This document shows positions 15,568 to 24,854 of a stretch of 35,478 bases of DNA, piece after piece. Positions within the stretch are counted from its first letter, which is position 1; each line of letters opens with the position of its first letter. The stretch covers positions 1 to 35,478 of the forward strand of contig NZ_JAVDDU010000016.1 in the NCBI RefSeq assembly GCF_030848505.1, read 5' to 3'. The position numbers were made by a program, and so were the translations under genes. This stretch comes from Marinimicrobium hydrolyticum (lineage in GTDB: Bacteria > Pseudomonadota > Gammaproteobacteria > Pseudomonadales > Cellvibrionaceae). The notes below the pieces were generated by a model. The model saw only the letters and a program-made list of their open reading frames with translations. It did not search any database and was not told where the DNA came from.

Positions 15568-16359
15568 CTACTCTTTGCTAGTTTGCTTTGTGTGTTGACG
15601 GCTCAGCGAAACCGCCCAAAACAGCAAGACCGGTCGGAACCGAGTTTGTCGCGCGCTCGTTTTAAACACGCTAAAAAACTACCTGTTTATTCCCGCTCCA
15701 TTGGATGTTGGTATCAGAGTACCGCATTCTGCAGAGGGTGTTAATGATTCGGGGCGGGACTTCCCAAGGAGGTAATGCACGACTGGGATAGTTGTAATAT
15801 CAGAGGCGGTTATTATTTGCAAAAGCTATGAAAACAGCGTCTGAATTAACATTTTCGGCTCCGTTATGAGTATTCCTGATTTGTAGCAAACTTAATATGA
15901 GGATTCAGTTTAATGACCTACCACCGTTGAGGTGGGTAATGTCTACCGATAAGTGAATAGCTTGAGTTGGCCAGAGTGCCAGAGGAAGGTGCGAACCACT
16001 GGACTCTATGCCGGAGTGGGGCGGAGTAGCTGAAGCCTCCCAGCCGCTTCGGATGCACAATGGGCTCGATTGTTTGGCTGACAACGGTCAGGTTGAGCGA
16101 CTCTGAATAGATTTGTGACCTGCTACGTTGACAATTGCTGGATATAGAAATCCGTACTAACCCACTGAATTGATATAAGCAAAACATTGAAATCCCCCTG
16201 GAATCCACTATATTTCCTAATAAGCCGCCAAAAAGGCACTTTGGGCGCTGATTGCGTTGAATTATGCGTCATTCATGATAAGTGCCTGCTTTGAGCTGGG
16301 TTTTTAAGAAAAAGATAAACGGGCAGAGCCGCACCGCAAGGGCGGCGGTGAGAGGAAAC
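15568..16359. other. 792-bp non-coding region between divergent genes
   Basis: No supported gene is seen. It must contain the promoters of the minus-strand membrane protein/oxidase operon and the plus-strand peptidase. A small hairpin CCACC/GGTGG lies near 15921-15936. An 18-codon ORF at 15775 has AAGGAGGT directly before it, but the spacing is only two bases. AT content is higher in the middle part. Confidence 0.4.
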
Positions 16360-17427
16360 GTGAAGCGCAGAGACGTACTAGCGGGGATCTTGGGGGGCGT
16401 TGGCTTTACGGCTGGAAACGCTTGCCTGTGGCATCTGGCTGACAAGCATTCGACGCCAGCGGCTTCCGCCGATTCAGGCCATGTGGTTCTGGATGACGAC
16501 CCCTATAACGTTATGAAGGAGGGGCTGAAGCCTGTACAGATTGAGCCTGAGACGGTGATACGGGCCACGGTGGGCGAAGCGACAGATCTTCCTGACTCGG
16601 CCTATGTAAAGGCAGCCCAACCGGAAGCATTAAAGCCGTCAACAGCGAAGTTGGAGGGAGGCCTGAAGCCAGAGCAGCTGGATAAGGGCGAACCTCCGGT
16701 AGTGGATACATCCACCGACCTACTGGATAAAGTGCGCAATTTCGATGGTGATTTTGTGGACGATGTCTATCTGACGGAAGCCGAACGGCCAACGTTGCAC
16801 TCGTTGTTCCTGCGCTTTGAGAACGCTGAAAAGGTTATCGGTCACGGCAATTTCAATTTGCTCAGCTTTGACAAGCTGTTCCAGTACGGCCGAAACTTCT
16901 CGCAGATTGGCCGTTTTACCAAGCCGGAATTCGCGTTGATTGACAAGCTGTTTTTCACTGAGGCAGAAAATTACGGTTTTTTTGGCCGACGAGTCACAAC
17001 AGAATTAACCGCCCGGATACCCGTTGAGGACACGGTTAAAATTCCCCGCTCAGGCCATTTTTTGTTAAAAGGTGACGCTACCTCGCAGTACGAGAAATTA
17101 CAGCGGGATATTGGTGACAGCATCATTCTTACCTCGGGTATACGGGGTAATGTTAAGCAAATGCATTTGTTTGTGGCCAAGTGCCTGAGTTCCAACTACA
17201 ACCTGTCCAGGGCGTCGCGCTCTCTGGCGCCGCCGGGGCATTCGTATCATGGTATCGGGGATTTCGATGTCGGTCGCGTGGGTTGGGGTTATGCGAACTT
17301 CACCGATAAATTTGCTCAAACAGATGAGTTTAAGCGCATGCAGGATTTGGGTTACGTCCGTATTCGCTACACACAAGACAATCGCTTCGGTGTGCGGTTT
17401 GAACCGTGGCACATCAAGGTCGTTTAA
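16360..17427 (+). CDS. M15-family D-alanyl-D-alanine carboxypeptidase-like protein with Tat signal
   Basis: A 355-residue protein from a GTG start chosen for the AGAGGA site just upstream; an in-frame GTG at 16282 would add 26 residues. The N-terminus MKRRDVLAGILGG has twin arginines followed by a hydrophobic segment, typical of Tat export. A low-complexity linker (about residues 40-130) leads to a C-terminal VanY/M15 zinc peptidase domain. That domain carries SYHGIGDFDVG (zinc His and Asp) and EPWHIK (catalytic Glu and zinc His). It should trim peptidoglycan peptides in the periplasm. Tat export hints that the metal site is loaded before secretion, an inference. Confidence 0.82.
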   Translation: MKRRDVLAGILGGVGFTAGNACLWHLADKHSTPAASADSGHVVLDDDPYNVMKEGLKPVQIEPETVIRATVGEATDLPDSAYVKAAQPEALKPSTAKLEGGLKPEQLDKGEPPVVDTSTDLLDKVRNFDGDFVDDVYLTEAERPTLHSLFLRFENAEKVIGHGNFNLLSFDKLFQYGRNFSQIGRFTKPEFALIDKLFFTEAENYGFFGRRVTTELTARIPVEDTVKIPRSGHFLLKGDATSQYEKLQRDIGDSIILTSGIRGNVKQMHLFVAKCLSSNYNLSRASRSLAPPGHSYHGIGDFDVGRVGWGYANFTDKFAQTDEFKRMQDLGYVRIRYTQDNRFGVRFEPWHIKVV

Positions 17428-17451
17428 TCTGCCGCTGAAAAACGCCTACAG

Positions 17452-17485
17452 CGTGGCGGACGCTGTTAACAAAGCGCCCGCCACG
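17452..17485. terminator. Bidirectional stem-loop between convergent genes
   Basis: CGTGGCGG and CCGCCACG pair over 8 bp, extended by CGC/GCG after a one-base mismatch, around a short loop. It sits between the convergent peptidase and FKBP genes. No U-run follows on either side, so it may be a weak or Rho-assisted terminator. Confidence 0.55.
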
Positions 17486-17495
17486 TTCGCGCTGA

Positions 17496-17978
17496 TCAGT
17501 GTTCGTGACCACCGGGGCCGTGCACATGGCCGTGAGCCTTTTCTTCTTCGGTGGCGTCTCGTACTTCTGTGATTTCCACATCAAAGTTCAAGTTGACGCC
17601 TGCCAAAGGGTGGTTGCCATCAATGGTGACTTTATCGCCGTCAACAGAGTGAACTCTAACCACTTGCAGACCTTGCTCGGTTTGGGCATGAAATTCCATC
17701 CCCGCTTCGATCTTTTCCACGCCGGTAAACATGCTGGCGGGTAATTCCTGAATCATGTTTTCATCACGCTCACCATAGGCTTCTGCAGCGGGCACTGCCA
17801 CAGTCAGTTTGTCGCCTACGTTTTTCCCGGCCAGCTCTTTTTCCAGGCCCGGAATAATGTTGCCGGCGCCGTGCAGATACGACAGGGGCTCCTTGCCCTC
17901 TGAGCTGTCCAACACCTGACCGGAGCTATCGGTCAGCGTGTAGTGAAAACTGGCGACGGAATTGTCGGAAATAGTCAT
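17496..17978 (-). CDS. FKBP-type peptidyl-prolyl cis-trans isomerase, SlyD-like
   Basis: A 160-residue cytoplasmic chaperone that isomerises proline peptide bonds. The FKBP halves are split by an insert-in-flap domain, as in SlyD: YLHGAGNIIPGLE near residue 40, then a chaperone insert (AEAYGERDEN onward), then HPLAGVNLNFDVEI. The C-terminus is histidine-rich (HGHVHGPGGHEH), a short version of SlyD's nickel-binding tail. The ATG at 17978 has AAAGG upstream; an ORF extension of 20 codons further up lacks support. It follows the DUF3108 gene by 46 bases. Confidence 0.93.
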   Translation of the reverse strand: MTISDNSVASFHYTLTDSSGQVLDSSEGKEPLSYLHGAGNIIPGLEKELAGKNVGDKLTVAVPAAEAYGERDENMIQELPASMFTGVEKIEAGMEFHAQTEQGLQVVRVHSVDGDKVTIDGNHPLAGVNLNFDVEITEVRDATEEEKAHGHVHGPGGHEH

Positions 17979-18024
17979 AGTGAAACCTTTCTTTCGGGTG
18001 AGTGAAATAGTAAAGCGGCGCCCG

Positions 18025-18741
18025 TTAGAACCGCTCAATCCTTTTGCCGTTCAGTTCGGCTTTGTTGATGGAGATGGTATGGGAATCGCCATCCTCTTTT
18101 TGCTGCAAACGCACCAACAGGTAATCATAATCTTTGGCGAGCCAAGCGTAGGTAACCCGGTCGTCGTCGTCACGACTGCGCATGACTTTAATCGTAGCGA
18201 CTTTCCCCAATGGGGTGTCGAGTACTTCTTCTTCGACCACCTCGAACGCGTAATCTCGCAAGCCGCCATTATCGGCTATCTGATAGCTGAGGCTCTCTTT
18301 GCCATCGATAAGATCTCTCTGCAGCTGCACCTGATAGCTTAACCGGTCTTGAATGTTCTTGCTGACGTCCATGTCCCAGCTTTCGCTGTCCAAGGCGTTG
18401 GTCACCTTGCCGGATTCCCAGTCAAATACCAACTTACTGTCCCGGTTTCGCCCCAGGCCGCGCCTTTTGTACACATAACGCAAAGGTTCGACTTTGCCCT
18501 CTTCGCTCCACGTAAAATCGGTGATTTCTTCAATACTGGCAAACCAGGTTTTGGCTAAAAAATGCAAACGCTGGCCGCCATTTTCCAGGTCGCTCAATTG
18601 GTGCTGCACAGTGATATTGAAACCGTACACGCGAGTTGAATACTCATTTTTAAATGTTTTGGGCATCTCAGCCGCTTGGCTGACTCCTGCGCAAAGCGGG
18701 AGAATGATGACGAAGAGCGCCAGAGCACGCTTCAAAGGCAT
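18025..18741 (-). CDS. DUF3108 periplasmic protein
   Basis: A 238-residue secreted protein with a cleavable signal peptide ending near Ala24 (GVSQAAEMPK). The mature domain alternates beta strands, with conserved-looking YKRRGLGRNRDSKLVFDW and ATIKVMRSRDDD segments, and matches the DUF3108 family that commonly follows purN in gammaproteobacteria. No catalytic motif is evident; its function is unknown. It starts 36 bases after purN ends, so it likely belongs to the purM-purN transcript. Confidence 0.85.
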   Translation of the reverse strand: MPLKRALALFVIILPLCAGVSQAAEMPKTFKNEYSTRVYGFNITVQHQLSDLENGGQRLHFLAKTWFASIEEITDFTWSEEGKVEPLRYVYKRRGLGRNRDSKLVFDWESGKVTNALDSESWDMDVSKNIQDRLSYQVQLQRDLIDGKESLSYQIADNGGLRDYAFEVVEEEVLDTPLGKVATIKVMRSRDDDDRVTYAWLAKDYDYLLVRLQQKEDGDSHTISINKAELNGKRIERF

Positions 18742-18777
18742 AAGCCGACTCCTATACTTAGGGGGTCATAATGGGTA

Positions 18778-19449
18778 TTACGACGTGTGAGTATCGATTG
18801 GATACCCAGATGGCCCTAAAGGTTCGCTATTTAGCAAAACTCGCCCATCGACCATGCGCAGTCGCCCTTCGGCGAACCACTTCACAGCCAAGGGATAGAT
18901 GCGGTGTTCCTGGACGAGGACGCGCTGTGCCAGGCTGGTGGCGTCGTCATCCGGCAGTACCGGCACTCGCGCTTGCAGCGCGATGGGTCCGCCGTCCAAT
19001 TCGGCGGTCACGAAGTGAATCGTCACCCCGTGTTCTTCATCTCCCGCCTGCAAAGCCCGCTCGTGAGTGTTCAAGCCCTGGTACTTGGGCAGCAGGGACG
19101 GGTGAATATTCAGCATCCGGCCCTCATAGTGACGCGTGAAGGCCTCGGTGAGTATGCGCATAAATCCGGCCAACACGATGAGGTCCGGCTGATAAGCGTC
19201 TATTTTGCGCTGCAGTGCCTGATCAAAGCTTTCCCGACCGTCAAACTGGGTGTGGTCCACCACGCACGTCGGAATGCCGGCGCGCTCGGCCCGCTTTAGA
19301 CCTTTGGCCTCGGGTCGGTTACTGATGACCGCCACCAACTCAATGGGCAGCTCTCCAGCTTGCTGGGCATTGATCAGCGCTTGCAGATTGCTGCCGGTGC
19401 CCGAAATGAGCACCACAACGCGCGTACGCTGGGAGTCCGCGTCCGTCAC
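18778..19449 (-). CDS. purN: Phosphoribosylglycinamide formyltransferase (GART)
   Basis: A 223-residue cytoplasmic enzyme that transfers a formyl group from 10-formyl-tetrahydrofolate to GAR, the third step of purine synthesis. The N-terminal GTGSNLQALI loop binds the phosphate, and NIHPSLLP supplies the catalytic Asn and His. The catalytic Asp is in AELDGGPI. Length is normal. Only 2 bases separate it from the upstream purM gene, and the two proteins act in the same pathway. Confidence 0.97.
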   Translation of the reverse strand: MTDADSQRTRVVVLISGTGSNLQALINAQQAGELPIELVAVISNRPEAKGLKRAERAGIPTCVVDHTQFDGRESFDQALQRKIDAYQPDLIVLAGFMRILTEAFTRHYEGRMLNIHPSLLPKYQGLNTHERALQAGDEEHGVTIHFVTAELDGGPIALQARVPVLPDDDATSLAQRVLVQEHRIYPLAVKWFAEGRLRMVDGRVLLNSEPLGPSGYPIDTHTS

Positions 19450-19451
19450 GA

Positions 19452-20501
19452 TTAAAGGCCTCGCAACTCGACCTGGGCCTCGTCAGCCTGGGCGTCCGCG
19501 ATATGACCGAGTATGAAAGCGTCCTGTCCGGCGTCTTTTAAAGTCGCCAGTGCACGATCTGCCTCAGCGGCCGCCACAGCCACGACCATGCCGACACCGC
19601 AGTTAAAGGTGCGGTACATTTCCCGGGCTTCCACATTGCCGGCGCGCTGCAGCCATTGAAACACCTCGGGCATCTGCCAGCTTTGGGTGTCTACTACGGC
19701 CTTGCTGTTTTTGGGCAGTACGCGTGGAATATTATCCAGCAAGCCGCCGCCGGTAATGTGTGCCAGAGCGTGAACATCACAGCTTTTCAGCAGAGTCAGC
19801 AACGGTTTGACGTAAATTCGCGTAGGAGCCATCAAGGCGTCACTCAGAGGGCGGCCATCGCAGTCTTGATTAAGGTCGGCACCGCTCACCTCTATGATTT
19901 TTCGAATCAAAGAGTAACCGTTGGAATGAGGACCACTGGAAGGCAAGCCGATCAAGGTATCGCCTTCTTTGACGGCGCGGCCATCAAGGATCTTGGACTT
20001 TTCCACCACCCCGACGCAGAAGCCGGCCAAATCGTAATCTTCGCCTTCGTACATGCCGGGCATTTCGGCGGTTTCGCCACCAACCAGGGCGCAGCCAGCC
20101 TGGACACAGCCTTCACCAATGCCGGTGACCACGTCGGCCGCAACGTCCACATTCAGCTTGCCCGTGGCATAGTAGTCGAGGAAGAACAGCGGTTCGGCCC
20201 CGGCTACGACCAAATCGTTTACGCACATGGCGACCAGATCGATGCCAATGGTGTCGTGTTTATCCAGTGTCATGGCCAGGCGTAGCTTAGTGCCCACACC
20301 ATCGGTGCCAGAGACCAATACCGGCTCTTTATAGCCTGTGGGTAGCTCGCAAAGGGCACCGAAGCCCCCGAGCCCGGCCATGACTTCAGGGCGGCGGGTG
20401 CGCTGGGCAACACCCTTAATTCGTTCCACCAGCGCTTCCCCGGCATCAATGTCGACGCCGGCATCCTTATAGCTTAAAGACGGGGGGGCTTGTTCACTCA
20501 T
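19452..20501 (-). CDS. purM: Phosphoribosylformylglycinamidine cyclo-ligase (AIR synthetase)
   Basis: A 349-residue ATP-dependent enzyme converting FGAM to AIR, the fifth step of purine synthesis. It shows the family motifs [12 protein letters not shown], the ATP-site [11 protein letters not shown], and [16 protein letters not shown]. Length is standard. It is the first gene of the run purM-purN-DUF3108-FKBP, and its promoter must lie between 20502 and the inverted-repeat element at 20621-20797. Confidence 0.97.
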   Translation of the reverse strand: MSEQAPPSLSYKDAGVDIDAGEALVERIKGVAQRTRRPEVMAGLGGFGALCELPTGYKEPVLVSGTDGVGTKLRLAMTLDKHDTIGIDLVAMCVNDLVVAGAEPLFFLDYYATGKLNVDVAADVVTGIGEGCVQAGCALVGGETAEMPGMYEGEDYDLAGFCVGVVEKSKILDGRAVKEGDTLIGLPSSGPHSNGYSLIRKIIEVSGADLNQDCDGRPLSDALMAPTRIYVKPLLTLLKSCDVHALAHITGGGLLDNIPRVLPKNSKAVVDTQSWQMPEVFQWLQRAGNVEAREMYRTFNCGVGMVVAVAAAEADRALATLKDAGQDAFILGHIADAQADEAQVELRGL

Positions 20502-20620
20502 AGATGTTTACTTCGCTCTCGGGCTGGTGGTGGCGCCAAATATGCGCTGTTGGTAGAAGGGTGATAAAAACGGCGCTCATTCTACCAGTTTCTCCGCGCG
20601 CTTGCAGAAAAGGCGGGCTA

Positions 20621-20797
20621 GGGCCTGTTCACACTAATTCAATCATCACTGCTGGAGGCCATTTTTCCGTCCAGCGGCGTTATCAGTCGTTTATGTAGAC
20701 TTACTACACGACACTCCTGCTTGCCCGGGCGGCGTTCCGCTTGCTGAACGCAAAAATGGCCTCCAGCAGTGATGATTGAATTAGTGTGAACAGGCCC
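20621..20797. repeat. 177-bp MITE-like element with perfect 46-bp inverted repeats
   Basis: Arm 20621-20666 (starting GGGCCTGTTCACACTAA) is the exact reverse complement of arm 20752-20797 (ending TTAGTGTGAACAGGCCC). The loop is 85 bp and has no ORF of note. The flanks CTA and TTC do not show a clear target duplication. The perfect arms suggest a young non-autonomous element or a conserved extrachromosomal-type hairpin in RNA. It lies between divergent purM and DUF2066 genes, so it may separate or carry promoters. Confidence 0.9.
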
Positions 20798-20904
20798 TTC
20801 GTGAAACGAGTCGGGTTTCTCGACGTCCATAGACTGTTACAATGCGCCAGCTGACACAGTGCTGGCGTAATAAAGACAATAGTCAACGATCACAGGGGCA
20901 TAAC

Positions 20905-21996
20905 TTGACGCGTATTTTGATCATCACGATTTTGTGGGCCTGGTCTGCCTCTGGTTGGGCCGGACAGGTGGTGGACATCTATCGGGCTGAGGTGTTGGTG
21001 GCTTCACAGTCTGCATCGGAGCGGCGGGCGGCAGCGCGCCAGGCCTTCGAGGAATTGGTCCAGCGGGTTTCCGGCGACCGTTCAGCCGCCGATCACCAAC
21101 AGGTGCGCGAGGCTATTGCCCAAGCCCAGGACTACATTTACGAATTTAATTATTCCTCCACGCGTGAAACCCTCGAGGTGGATGGCCGGGAGGTGCCCGC
21201 TATGCGCCTGGCTCTAAAGTTTTCGCCTGGGGCGGTGGAAAGCCTGTTGCGCTCGGCGGGGCTGCCCCTTTGGCCTGCGAACCGGCCATCGGTGTTGGTA
21301 TGGTTGGTAACCGAAGATTCCGATGGCCTGCGCCAGATCATTGACGATGATCGACGCCAGCTGCTTCGCCAGCACGCGCAAAAGCGGGGTTTGCCCCTGA
21401 TTCTGCCGCTGCAAGATTTGGAGGATCGCCTGGCGATTTCCGCCCGCGAGCTTTGGAGTATGGACGAGAGCGCTGTGCGCCGCGCCTCCAACCGTTATTC
21501 GGCCAATGCCATTTTGGTAGGTCGTTACAGTCGCACCTCCTCGGGTATGGTGCGTTCCAACTGGCAGCTGTACCACCCTTTGGGTGATCCGGCGTTCGCT
21601 CTCGATGCCGAGTCACCTTCTGAACTGTTGAGCCTGGCATTGGATCGGGTTGCTGAGCACTTTGCCGGCCTTTATGCCATCACCCCCCGAGAAGAAGGCC
21701 CAGACGCAACGATCATTCAGGTGTCGGGCGTCAGTGATTTTGGCAGCTACAAGAGTGCTCAGAGTTACTTGGAAGGCTTGGCGTTGGTTCGCCGAGCGGA
21801 GCTGGTGGCTCTGCGCCCCGATGCGTTGACCATTCGGCTGTATGTTGAGGGCGACTTGTCTCGCTTGCTCAGCACCTTATCCATGGACGGGCAGTTGGTG
21901 CCCAGCGCCCAGAGCGACGAGGTGAGTCTACCGGAAAATCGCTTTTTACCCAGGGGTACGCTGGTCAATCCGCTCATGTACCGATGGCAACACTAA
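20905..21996 (+). CDS. DUF2066 domain periplasmic protein
   Basis: A 363-residue protein. The start chosen is a TTG at 20905 with AGGGG seven bases upstream, because it puts a signal peptide (LIITILWAWSASGWAG) at the N-terminus; an ATG at 20842 is possible but would bury the signal. The body (VDIYRAEVLVASQS, then QRVSGDRSA, LKFSPGAVESLLR) is the DUF2066 family. This gene type precedes hda in many gammaproteobacteria, and hda follows 21 bases later. Function unknown. Confidence 0.85.
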   Translation: MTRILIITILWAWSASGWAGQVVDIYRAEVLVASQSASERRAAARQAFEELVQRVSGDRSAADHQQVREAIAQAQDYIYEFNYSSTRETLEVDGREVPAMRLALKFSPGAVESLLRSAGLPLWPANRPSVLVWLVTEDSDGLRQIIDDDRRQLLRQHAQKRGLPLILPLQDLEDRLAISARELWSMDESAVRRASNRYSANAILVGRYSRTSSGMVRSNWQLYHPLGDPAFALDAESPSELLSLALDRVAEHFAGLYAITPREEGPDATIIQVSGVSDFGSYKSAQSYLEGLALVRRAELVALRPDALTIRLYVEGDLSRLLSTLSMDGQLVPSAQSDEVSLPENRFLPRGTLVNPLMYRWQH

Positions 21997-22017
21997 CGCG
22001 AGGTTTCTCCGCTAACC

Positions 22018-22728
22018 ATGGCCGGTCCCGAGCAGCTTTCTCTAGGCGTTAATCTCAATGATGACGCCACCTTCGACAATTTTTTCGCACCGACCGATTC
22101 TGGCAACGCGCAGACGGTCGCGCTGTTGCGCGCACAGCTGGCAGGAGCCGCTGATCCCGTGGTTGTGTTGTGGGGGGCGGCGGGGGCCGGCTTGAGTCAC
22201 TTGCTTCAAGCCTGTTGCCATGCGGCGCAAGATGCTGGCCTGAACTTTCAATATTTACCCCTGGCGGAATTAGCGGCTTTTGAGCCTGCGGCCCTGTGTG
22301 AAGGACTCGACTCGCTCGATGGGGTTTGTGTGGATAACCTCGAAGCTGTGGCAGGTGATTTGGCGTGGGAAGAAGCCTTGTTTCACTTGTACAATCGCCT
22401 GCGAGACCGCGGCCGTTGCTTAGTCGTAGCAGCGGCAGAAGGGCCGCACCAGTTACCCCTGGCGCTACCGGATTTGCGTTCGCGCCTTCAATGGGGTGTC
22501 AGTTGCCAGGTCACCCCTCTGGATGATGCGGGGAAGTTGGATGCTTTGCGCCAACGTGCCCACGCTCGAGGGCTCGCCTTGAGCCAAGAGGTAGCCCAGT
22601 ACATTCTCCAGCGGGTGCCCAGGGACACCAAGCCCTTGTTTCAGTGCCTGGAACAACTGGACCGGGCTTCTCTGGCGCAACAGCGCCGGCTCACGATTCC
22701 TTTCGTTAAATCCGTCTTGCAGGTTTAG
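22018..22728 (+). CDS. hda: DnaA regulatory inactivator Hda
   Basis: A 236-residue DnaA-related ATPase domain protein. With the sliding clamp it triggers hydrolysis of ATP bound to DnaA, preventing re-initiation of replication. The clamp-binding QLSLGV motif is at residues 6-11. The region WGAAGAGLSHLLQA corresponds to a degenerate Walker A (GAAGAGLS in place of GxxGxGKT), as expected for Hda. The gene is 21 bases downstream of DUF2066. A minus-strand ORF at 22706-22960 overlapping its end is a shadow. Confidence 0.93.
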   Translation: MAGPEQLSLGVNLNDDATFDNFFAPTDSGNAQTVALLRAQLAGAADPVVVLWGAAGAGLSHLLQACCHAAQDAGLNFQYLPLAELAAFEPAALCEGLDSLDGVCVDNLEAVAGDLAWEEALFHLYNRLRDRGRCLVVAAAEGPHQLPLALPDLRSRLQWGVSCQVTPLDDAGKLDALRQRAHARGLALSQEVAQYILQRVPRDTKPLFQCLEQLDRASLAQQRRLTIPFVKSVLQV

Positions 22729-22928
22729 TCGTCCTCAGGCACCCAGCCAGTGTATAGAAGTGTAAAGGCGCGTAAGGATGCTCCTGTGTTTCCGGCTCGG
22801 TCTGGTGCGTCATGCTGAATTCGGTATACTCACACGCTCTTAAAGAGCCTCGCACCCAATGTCGTGAGGAAAGCCCTGTCTCCAGACCCTGCTGGAGCAG
22901 ATGATGATAATTATAGAGGTACACAACA

Positions 22929-24713
22929 ATGCTCAAACCCCGTCGTGGTTTGCTGGCCATGCTCGCCAGCGCAGCTCTGCTGTCCGCCTGTCAAAGCGTG
23001 GATACCGACTCCGCCTCATCCGCGCAAGTCTCTCAACCGCCCGCCGAGAGCTCGGCCAGCATTAAAGTGAATCAGGTGGGCTTTACTCCCACCGCTACCA
23101 AGATGGCCGTAGTTCCCAGCAACAGCGCGGACAGATTTAGCCTGATTCCTGAGGGAACTAATACGGCGGTTTATAGCGGCCGGTTGAGCGCCAGCAGCAC
23201 TTGGGACCACTCCGGGGAAACGGTCAAAATTGCTGATTTTTCCGATTTCAGTCGCACAGGCGAATACCGCATTCGCGTGGAAGGTCTGCCCGATTCGCAT
23301 CCGTTCAGCATCGCTCCAGACGTTTACGTTGATGTGAACGATGCCTCTTTGAAGGCCTTTTATTTCAATCGAGCCAGTACGGAATTGCTCGAAGAGCACG
23401 CCGGCATCTACGCTCGTCCCGCTGGCCATCCGGATGATCAGGTGAAAGTTCACAGTTCAGCGGCCAGCCGTCATCGGCCGGAAGGTACCATCATTTCCGG
23501 GCCCAAAGGCTGGTACGACGCGGGCGATTACAACAAATACATCGTCAACTCCGGCATTACCACCTATACCCTCCTGGCAGCGTACGAGCACTTCCCCGAG
23601 TACTACGCCGAGCGCGAGCTGAACATTCCAGAAAGCGGTAATGGTGTGCCCGACTTGTTAGACGAAATTATGTGGAACCTGGAGTGGATGTTGACCATGC
23701 AGGATCCCAACGATGGTGGCGTCTATCACAAGCTGACCACCAAAAGGTTCGAAGGCCGACTCATGCCCCATGAGGCCACCAATCAGCGCTATGTAGTGAA
23801 AAAGGGTACTGCGGCGGCGCTGAACTTTGCGGCCGTCATGGCTGTGGCCAGCCGGGTTTACGCCGACTACGAGGAGGACTTCCCCGGCTTTTCCACCCAG
23901 GCGCTGGAAGCGGCCGAGGCCGCTTGGCAATGGGCTCAGGCCAACCCTGATGTGACCTATCGCAACCCGGAAGACATCCACACTGGTCAATACGGCGATC
24001 AGACCTTATTTGATGAATTTGGTTGGGCCGCCGCAGAGCTCTACATCACCACGGGTCAGGACCGCTACTACGAAGCCATTATGGCGGACGAGTTGGCCAA
24101 TGTGGTGCCTAACTGGGCCGAATCCCGCGGCCTGGCCTGGATGTCCCTGGCGCACCACCGAGATAACCTGACTCCCATCGCGGATCAGCGGCTGATCGCC
24201 AAGCGTATCGACGAACTCGCGCAGGAGCTGCACGCCGAGTGGCAGGAATCCGCTTACCGGGTACCCATGCGTCGTTCAGATTTCGTTTGGGGTAGCAACG
24301 CCGTAGCCATGAACAATGCCATGATGTTGCTGCAGGGTTATCGACTCAAAGGTGACGGCGAGTACTTGGAAGCCGCTCAATCCCTGTTGGATTATGTCCT
24401 GGGTCGCAACGCTACCGGCTACTCGTTCGTAACCGGACACGGCAGTAAAACACCCATGCACATTCACCATCGTCCGTCGGATGCCGATGGCATTGAAGAG
24501 CCGATTCCCGGCTTCATTGCCGGTGGCCCACAACCAGGTCAGCAAGACGGCGAAAACTGTGAAGAGGACGGCGCCAGCTACCCCTCCGACAAACCCGCTA
24601 AGTCCTACGTGGATCACTGGTGCAGCTACGCATCCAACGAGATTGCCATTAACTGGAATGCACCTCTGGTGTATGTTTCCGGTGCTATTCAGGCGCTGCG
24701 TCAGACTGACTAA
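22929..24713 (+). CDS. Glycoside hydrolase family 9 lipoprotein (cellulase/cellodextrinase)
   Basis: A 594-residue enzyme. A lipoprotein signal ends in LSAC with Cys21. Residues about 44-128 form the Ig-like CelD_N module (IKVNQVGFTP), followed by the (alpha/alpha)6 GH9 domain. Catalytic residues are visible: Asp197 and Asp200 in GWYDAGDYNKY, and the general acid Glu571 in SNEIAINWNAP. No carbohydrate-binding module is attached. A membrane-anchored single-domain GH9 enzyme suits cleaving cello-oligosaccharides rather than crystalline cellulose, an inference. A TATACT element near 22831 could be its promoter; a strong terminator follows. Confidence 0.95.
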   Translation: MLKPRRGLLAMLASAALLSACQSVDTDSASSAQVSQPPAESSASIKVNQVGFTPTATKMAVVPSNSADRFSLIPEGTNTAVYSGRLSASSTWDHSGETVKIADFSDFSRTGEYRIRVEGLPDSHPFSIAPDVYVDVNDASLKAFYFNRASTELLEEHAGIYARPAGHPDDQVKVHSSAASRHRPEGTIISGPKGWYDAGDYNKYIVNSGITTYTLLAAYEHFPEYYAERELNIPESGNGVPDLLDEIMWNLEWMLTMQDPNDGGVYHKLTTKRFEGRLMPHEATNQRYVVKKGTAAALNFAAVMAVASRVYADYEEDFPGFSTQALEAAEAAWQWAQANPDVTYRNPEDIHTGQYGDQTLFDEFGWAAAELYITTGQDRYYEAIMADELANVVPNWAESRGLAWMSLAHHRDNLTPIADQRLIAKRIDELAQELHAEWQESAYRVPMRRSDFVWGSNAVAMNNAMMLLQGYRLKGDGEYLEAAQSLLDYVLGRNATGYSFVTGHGSKTPMHIHHRPSDADGIEEPIPGFIAGGPQPGQQDGENCEEDGASYPSDKPAKSYVDHWCSYASNEIAINWNAPLVYVSGAIQALRQTD

Positions 24714-24737
24714 ATCGGGGTTCGCACCTCGTGCTTC

Positions 24738-24772
24738 AAAAAGCCCAGCTCTGCGGAGTTGGGCTTTTTTTT
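24738..24772 (+). terminator. Intrinsic terminator after the GH9 gene
   Basis: The stem AAGCCCA-G-CTC / GAG-TTGGGCTT with a short CTGCG loop is followed by eight T residues. It lies 24 bases past the GH9 stop and ends that transcript before the gamma-glutamyltranspeptidase gene. Confidence 0.92.
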
Positions 24773-24854
24773 GTCCTGTTGTTTGTTTCTGCGGCGAACA
24801 GGCTTGGCCGAGCGCTCGGGCAGGGTTACGCTTAGGAGAATGACAGGAGAGAAA

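Noticed and set aside
15775-15831. 18-codon ORF preceded by AAGGAGGT
   Set aside because: Only two bases separate the Shine-Dalgarno match from the ATG, and the peptide is too short to support.
22706-22960. 84-codon minus-strand ORF between hda and the GH9 gene
   Set aside because: It overlaps the end of hda and the GH9 start region and has no recognisable features.
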